DNA from: Bacillus sp. AFS015802
GTDB lineage: Bacteria > Bacillota > Bacilli > Bacillales > Bacillaceae_B
DNA: 64,000 nucleotides
Direction: 5' to 3'
Assembly: GCF_002561455.1 (NCBI RefSeq)
Contig: NZ_NTUP01000014.1
Coordinates: 1 to 64,000, forward strand
Position numbers and translations under genes: made by a program. The notes below the pieces were generated by a model that saw only the letters and a list, made by a program, of their open reading frames with translations, was not told the DNA's origin and searched no databases. Below, piece by piece: positions 61,344 to 64,000 of the stretch. Every line of letters starts with the position of its first letter. Position 1 is the stretch's first letter.

Positions 61344-61434
61344 GAGGTTCGTCCCTCTACAAAAAAAAGAGCACATCCCACAAGGGGAAATGCCATCAAA
61401 AGGTATTGTAATTTGTCGTTAGGTTTATTAAAAC
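61344..61434. repeat. GGACGGACC arm plus hairpin, long repeat copy B
   Basis: A diverged direct repeat of 61115-61200: GAGGTTCGTCCCTC, A tract, degenerate hairpin and the shared GGTATTGTAATTTGTCGTTA. Confidence 0.8.
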
Positions 61435-61560
61435 ATAGATTTTATATCTATGTATTTACGGTCTGAGTCTATTAGGGACAGGATATGAAGATTTACCTAA
61501 AGATAATGCTCGTTTTTCTGGTAATATATAAATATATTAATATTTGTGGAGCGTGGGTGT

Positions 61561-62454
61561 ATGGACTATTCGGTTATCGGAAAAAAGATCAAAGAGTTGA
61601 GGAAAGGTGTTCAATTGACGCAAGGAGAGTTAGCTGAAGGGATATGTACTCAAGCCCTCATCAGTCGTATTGAAAAAGGGGATATTTACCCAAGTGCGAC
61701 TGCTCTTTATCAAATTTCTAAGAAACTGGGTGTCGATGTGAACTATTTCTTTGAAATTGGGACAACCCCCCGCCTTGATTATGTTCAGGAAGTAGAAAGG
61801 CAACTACGGAAGTTAAGGGTAAAGCATCATTACGAAGAAATGATGGATATTGTGAAAGTGGAGGAGAAGAACCCCATATTTAACCAAACTGACTTCAATA
61901 GTCAGCTTCTCTTGTGGCATAGAGCGATTTATACACAAGAAGTATTGAAAGATAAAGTGACTGCCAGAATTCTTCTGCATGAAGCCCTTGGCTTAACCTA
62001 TGATCATAAGAAAGCTTTGTCAGAGAGAGAAATGGAGATCATGCTAAGTTTGGGTGTCATTGATTTTTCAGAGGAAAATTACGATGGGGCTCTTAAATAT
62101 TATGAGCAGGTTAAGAATGGATTGAAAGGAAGTAAGCAACTTCACGATAAAGCTATAAAGACGCGTTTATTGTATAATATTGCCCGCCTCTATACACGAC
62201 TGGAGAGATATGAAAAGTCGAACGAAAATTGTAAAGAAGCCATTCGTTGGAGTATTAACGAAGAGAATATGTATGCATTAGGCCATCTACATTATCATGT
62301 AGGATACAATTATGAACTTCTAAAGCAATATCAAAAAGCACTTCCTTACTTTGAAAAAGCTATCCTGATTTTTGAACTGCAGGATGAACATGTTTACCTT
62401 GATTACCTTAGAAAGAGGAAAGAAGGATTAATCTCCCGGGTTCAAAATACATAA
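61561..62454 (+). CDS. HTH-TPR transcriptional regulator (RNPP/PlcR-like architecture)
   Basis: A 297-aa protein with an N-terminal HTH (IKELRKGVQLTQGELAEGICTQALISRIEKGD) and TPR repeats from about residue 75. The HTH resembles that of the regulator at 26554-27786 (LAEGICT / LGEGICT). It is shorter than that protein. ATG 61561 follows GGAG. No peptide-pheromone gene was seen downstream; the 62551 gene begins 96 nt later. Confidence 0.82.
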   Translation: MDYSVIGKKIKELRKGVQLTQGELAEGICTQALISRIEKGDIYPSATALYQISKKLGVDVNYFFEIGTTPRLDYVQEVERQLRKLRVKHHYEEMMDIVKVEEKNPIFNQTDFNSQLLLWHRAIYTQEVLKDKVTARILLHEALGLTYDHKKALSEREMEIMLSLGVIDFSEENYDGALKYYEQVKNGLKGSKQLHDKAIKTRLLYNIARLYTRLERYEKSNENCKEAIRWSINEENMYALGHLHYHVGYNYELLKQYQKALPYFEKAILIFELQDEHVYLDYLRKRKEGLISRVQNT

Positions 62455-62550
62455 CGGTGTTGAAGCCAACGTTTGTTTCCAATCTTGTCACATACATTAT
62501 CCCGATCTCTCATATGGATAAGTATAGACTGGCTAGTGAGAGGTGAAAAG

Positions 62551-63012
62551 ATGAGAAGGAAGAGTCCGGTTCCACTAATCATTGGGGTAGGTGTCCTCAT
62601 CCTCATCGGGGCGGCTCTTTTCATGTTTATAGGGAAAAGCCAAGAACCTGAAACACCAGAAGAAGTAATCAAGCAATTTTATGACTTTGAGAAAGAAGGG
62701 GATTTCGGTAATGCATGGGAATTGTTTCATCCGGAGATGAAAACCCTGTTTCCAAAGTCCACTTATATACAAACGAAAAATCATGTGTTTTTGGGTCACA
62801 TGGGTGTAGATGAATTTGAAGTGAATATCGGGAAAATTGAAAGGCTAAAGAAATTCATTTTCAATCAAGATGGACTGACATTTAGAAATGTGAGAAAGGC
62901 CAAAGTCGACTTGATTTTTCAAAGCCAGTTTGGCGAGCTGGTCATAAGCCAGAATTGCTATGTAGCTTTGGAAGAGGGTAAATGGAGGGTGTTGTGGAAT
63001 TATAATTTCTAA
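62551..63012 (+). CDS. Small membrane-anchored protein, NTF2-like
   Basis: A 153-aa protein with an N-terminal membrane helix (about 8-28) and an extracellular domain starting PETPEEVIKQFYDFEKEGDF, similar to NTF2-like lipid-anchored proteins. ATG 62551 follows AGAGGTG. Function unknown. Confidence 0.65.
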   Translation: MRRKSPVPLIIGVGVLILIGAALFMFIGKSQEPETPEEVIKQFYDFEKEGDFGNAWELFHPEMKTLFPKSTYIQTKNHVFLGHMGVDEFEVNIGKIERLKKFIFNQDGLTFRNVRKAKVDLIFQSQFGELVISQNCYVALEEGKWRVLWNYNF

Positions 63013-63082
63013 GAGTAATATCAATCTGCTGGGAATGAGAGGGAACACCATTTAGGTGACAAGGTGCATGATTGTTGAAAAC

Positions 63083-63273
63083 AAAAAAGAGGCTGGGACA
63101 AAAGGGTTTCAGCTAAAGAAAAATCCGAACGAGTGGTTTGATAAAAACCTAACTCGTTCGGATTTTTGATTTTTAGTGCTAAAGCTTAATCTATACATCA
63201 ACAGCGGTATAACACGTGATCTAATTGTTCGTCTTTAGAGTGTATAGATTTAGTTATGTCCCAGCCTCTTTTT
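63083..63273. repeat. 191-bp structured inverted-repeat element (AGAGGCTGGGACA arms)
   Basis: The outer arms are AAAAAGAGGCTGGGACA and TGTCCCAGCCTCTTTTT. Inside are a 15-bp hairpin (63119-63133 with 63153-63167, ATCCGAACGAG core) and a 10-bp hairpin AATCTATACA (63188-63197) with TGTATAGATT (63241-63250). The layout folds as a three-way junction. Elements with GAGGCTGGGACA ends are common in Firmicutes intergenic DNA. It may also serve as terminator for murB. Confidence 0.8.
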
Positions 63274-63277
63274 ATGT

Positions 63278-64000
63278 CTATTCCAAGTCTTCCCCAATAA
63301 TTCGTACTTCACGTTCCAGCTCTACATCAAATTTTTCCTTTACCGTCTTTTGTACATGTTCGATCAGGGAGATGTAATCCTGTGCAGTGGCGTTGTCTTT
63401 ATTTACAATGAATCCTGCGTGCTTGGTTGATACTTCGGCACCGCCGAAATTCGTTCCTTGTAGCTCGCTGTCCTGGATGAGTTTCCCTGCAAAGTATCCT
63501 GGGGGACGCTTAAATACACTTCCGCAAGAAGGAAATTCAAGAGGCTGTTTGGATTCCCTTTTAAATGTCAAATCATCCATGACAGCTTTGATTTCTTCAT
63601 AATCACCAGGCTTTAGGCTGAAGGTTGCTTCCAGTACAATATCGCCTTTTTCAGAGATATTACTGTGACGGTAATCGAGTTCTAACTCGGCCGCTGTACG
63701 CTTCACCAAATTGCCCTTACGATCAACAACATAGCAATAGTCCAACACATCGCTGATTTCACCACCATAAGCACCCGCGTTCATAAATAAAGCGCCGCCG
63801 ACAGTACCCGGGATACCGCAGGCAAATTCCAATCCGGAAAGCTTTTCCGCTAATGCCCTTCTGGATACATCGATGATGGCAGCTCCACTTTGTGCTACCA
63901 GCTGTGAACCATTTGATTTTATCTCATCAAAGTTTTTAAGATGAAGGACAATTCCCCTGATTCCCCCATCTTTTACAATCAGGTTAGATCCGTTGCCAAG
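63278..64000 (-). CDS. murB: UDP-N-acetylenolpyruvoylglucosamine reductase MurB (5' end outside window)
   Basis: The frame stays open to the window edge, so about the first 60 residues are missing. Visible parts are the FAD-binding [16 protein letters not shown], then [26 protein letters not shown], Tyr in YRHSN, the catalytic Ser in [10 protein letters not shown], and HAGFIVN near the end. MurB reduces the enolpyruvyl group to UDP-MurNAc in the cytosol. Type IIa-like organisation (short form). Confidence 0.94.
   Translation of the reverse strand, partial: LGNGSNLIVKDGGIRGIVLHLKNFDEIKSNGSQLVAQSGAAIIDVSRRALAEKLSGLEFACGIPGTVGGALFMNAGAYGGEISDVLDYCYVVDRKGNLVKRTAAELELDYRHSNISEKGDIVLEATFSLKPGDYEEIKAVMDDLTFKRESKQPLEFPSCGSVFKRPPGYFAGKLIQDSELQGTNFGGAEVSTKHAGFIVNKDNATAQDYISLIEHVQKTVKEKFDVELEREVRIIGEDLE

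Overview
The window is a stretch of a low-to-mid GC Gram-positive chromosome, very probably a Bacillaceae member (Bacillus sensu lato, perhaps Rossellomorea-like; the genus is inference). Supporting signs are ComK, the murQ-murP-mupG cell-wall recycling operon, an S-box controlled metNPQ operon, strong AGGAGG ribosome sites, frequent TTG/GTG starts, LysM-NlpC/P60 wall hydrolases and short intrinsic terminators. No rRNA, tRNA, IS element, prophage or CRISPR array was found.

Layout. 1-3.3 kb: a lone tyrosine recombinase, an SGNH-fold secreted protein with a degenerate active site, a possible 42-residue small gene, a class I cyclic-di-GMP riboswitch with terminator, and comK. 3.5-6.9 kb: MurNAc uptake and recycling (murQ, murP, mupG) behind a promoter with a near-perfect CcpA (cre) site. 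6.9-10.1 kb (minus): an exopolysaccharide operon of GH16 lipoprotein, processive family 2 glycosyltransferase and polysaccharide deacetylase. 10.4-18 kb: a DUF192 gene and a full Tad/Flp pilus operon, including a 53-residue Flp pilin gene. 18-24 kb: a histidine kinase, the UDP-glucuronate pathway (galU, ugd; minus) and three orphan pseudopilin genes. 24-28.8 kb (minus): a membrane PAS-GGDEF-EAL protein, an HTH-TPR regulator and a SCO-type copper protein. 28.8-31.4 kb (minus): a sulfonate-type ABC transporter. 31.6-36.6 kb: an ECF sigma factor with a large membrane partner, a glutamate-dehydrogenase family enzyme, a glycosyltransferase and a DUF1659/DUF2922 pair. 36.8-39.5 kb: S-box and metNPQ. 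39.6-47 kb: a SEC-C protein, four zinc-ribbon proteins (three with membrane segments) and a VanZ-like protein. 47-52.7 kb: a secreted multidomain nuclease behind a candidate Pho box, and two paralogous lipoproteins. 52.7-64 kb: LysM-NlpC/P60 hydrolase, trhO, a class B PBP, an SDR, a pRiA4b ORF-3 protein, ppaC, a VOC protein, a second HTH-TPR regulator, a small membrane protein and the 3' part of murB.

Themes. Many genes concern the cell surface and the motile/sessile/competent choice: cyclic-di-GMP turnover (24-26 kb), cyclic-di-GMP sensing upstream of comK (2.3 kb), exopolysaccharide, Tad pilus, pseudopilins and a secreted nuclease. The most unusual signals are the cyclic-di-GMP riboswitch upstream of comK, and a dispersed palindromic repeat (core GAGGGACGGACCTC, at least 12 sites). 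That repeat acts as an intergenic hairpin or terminator, forms an 88-bp three-arm version at three sites, and lies inside four reading frames, always in the same frame, where it encodes Gly-Thr-Asp-Leu.
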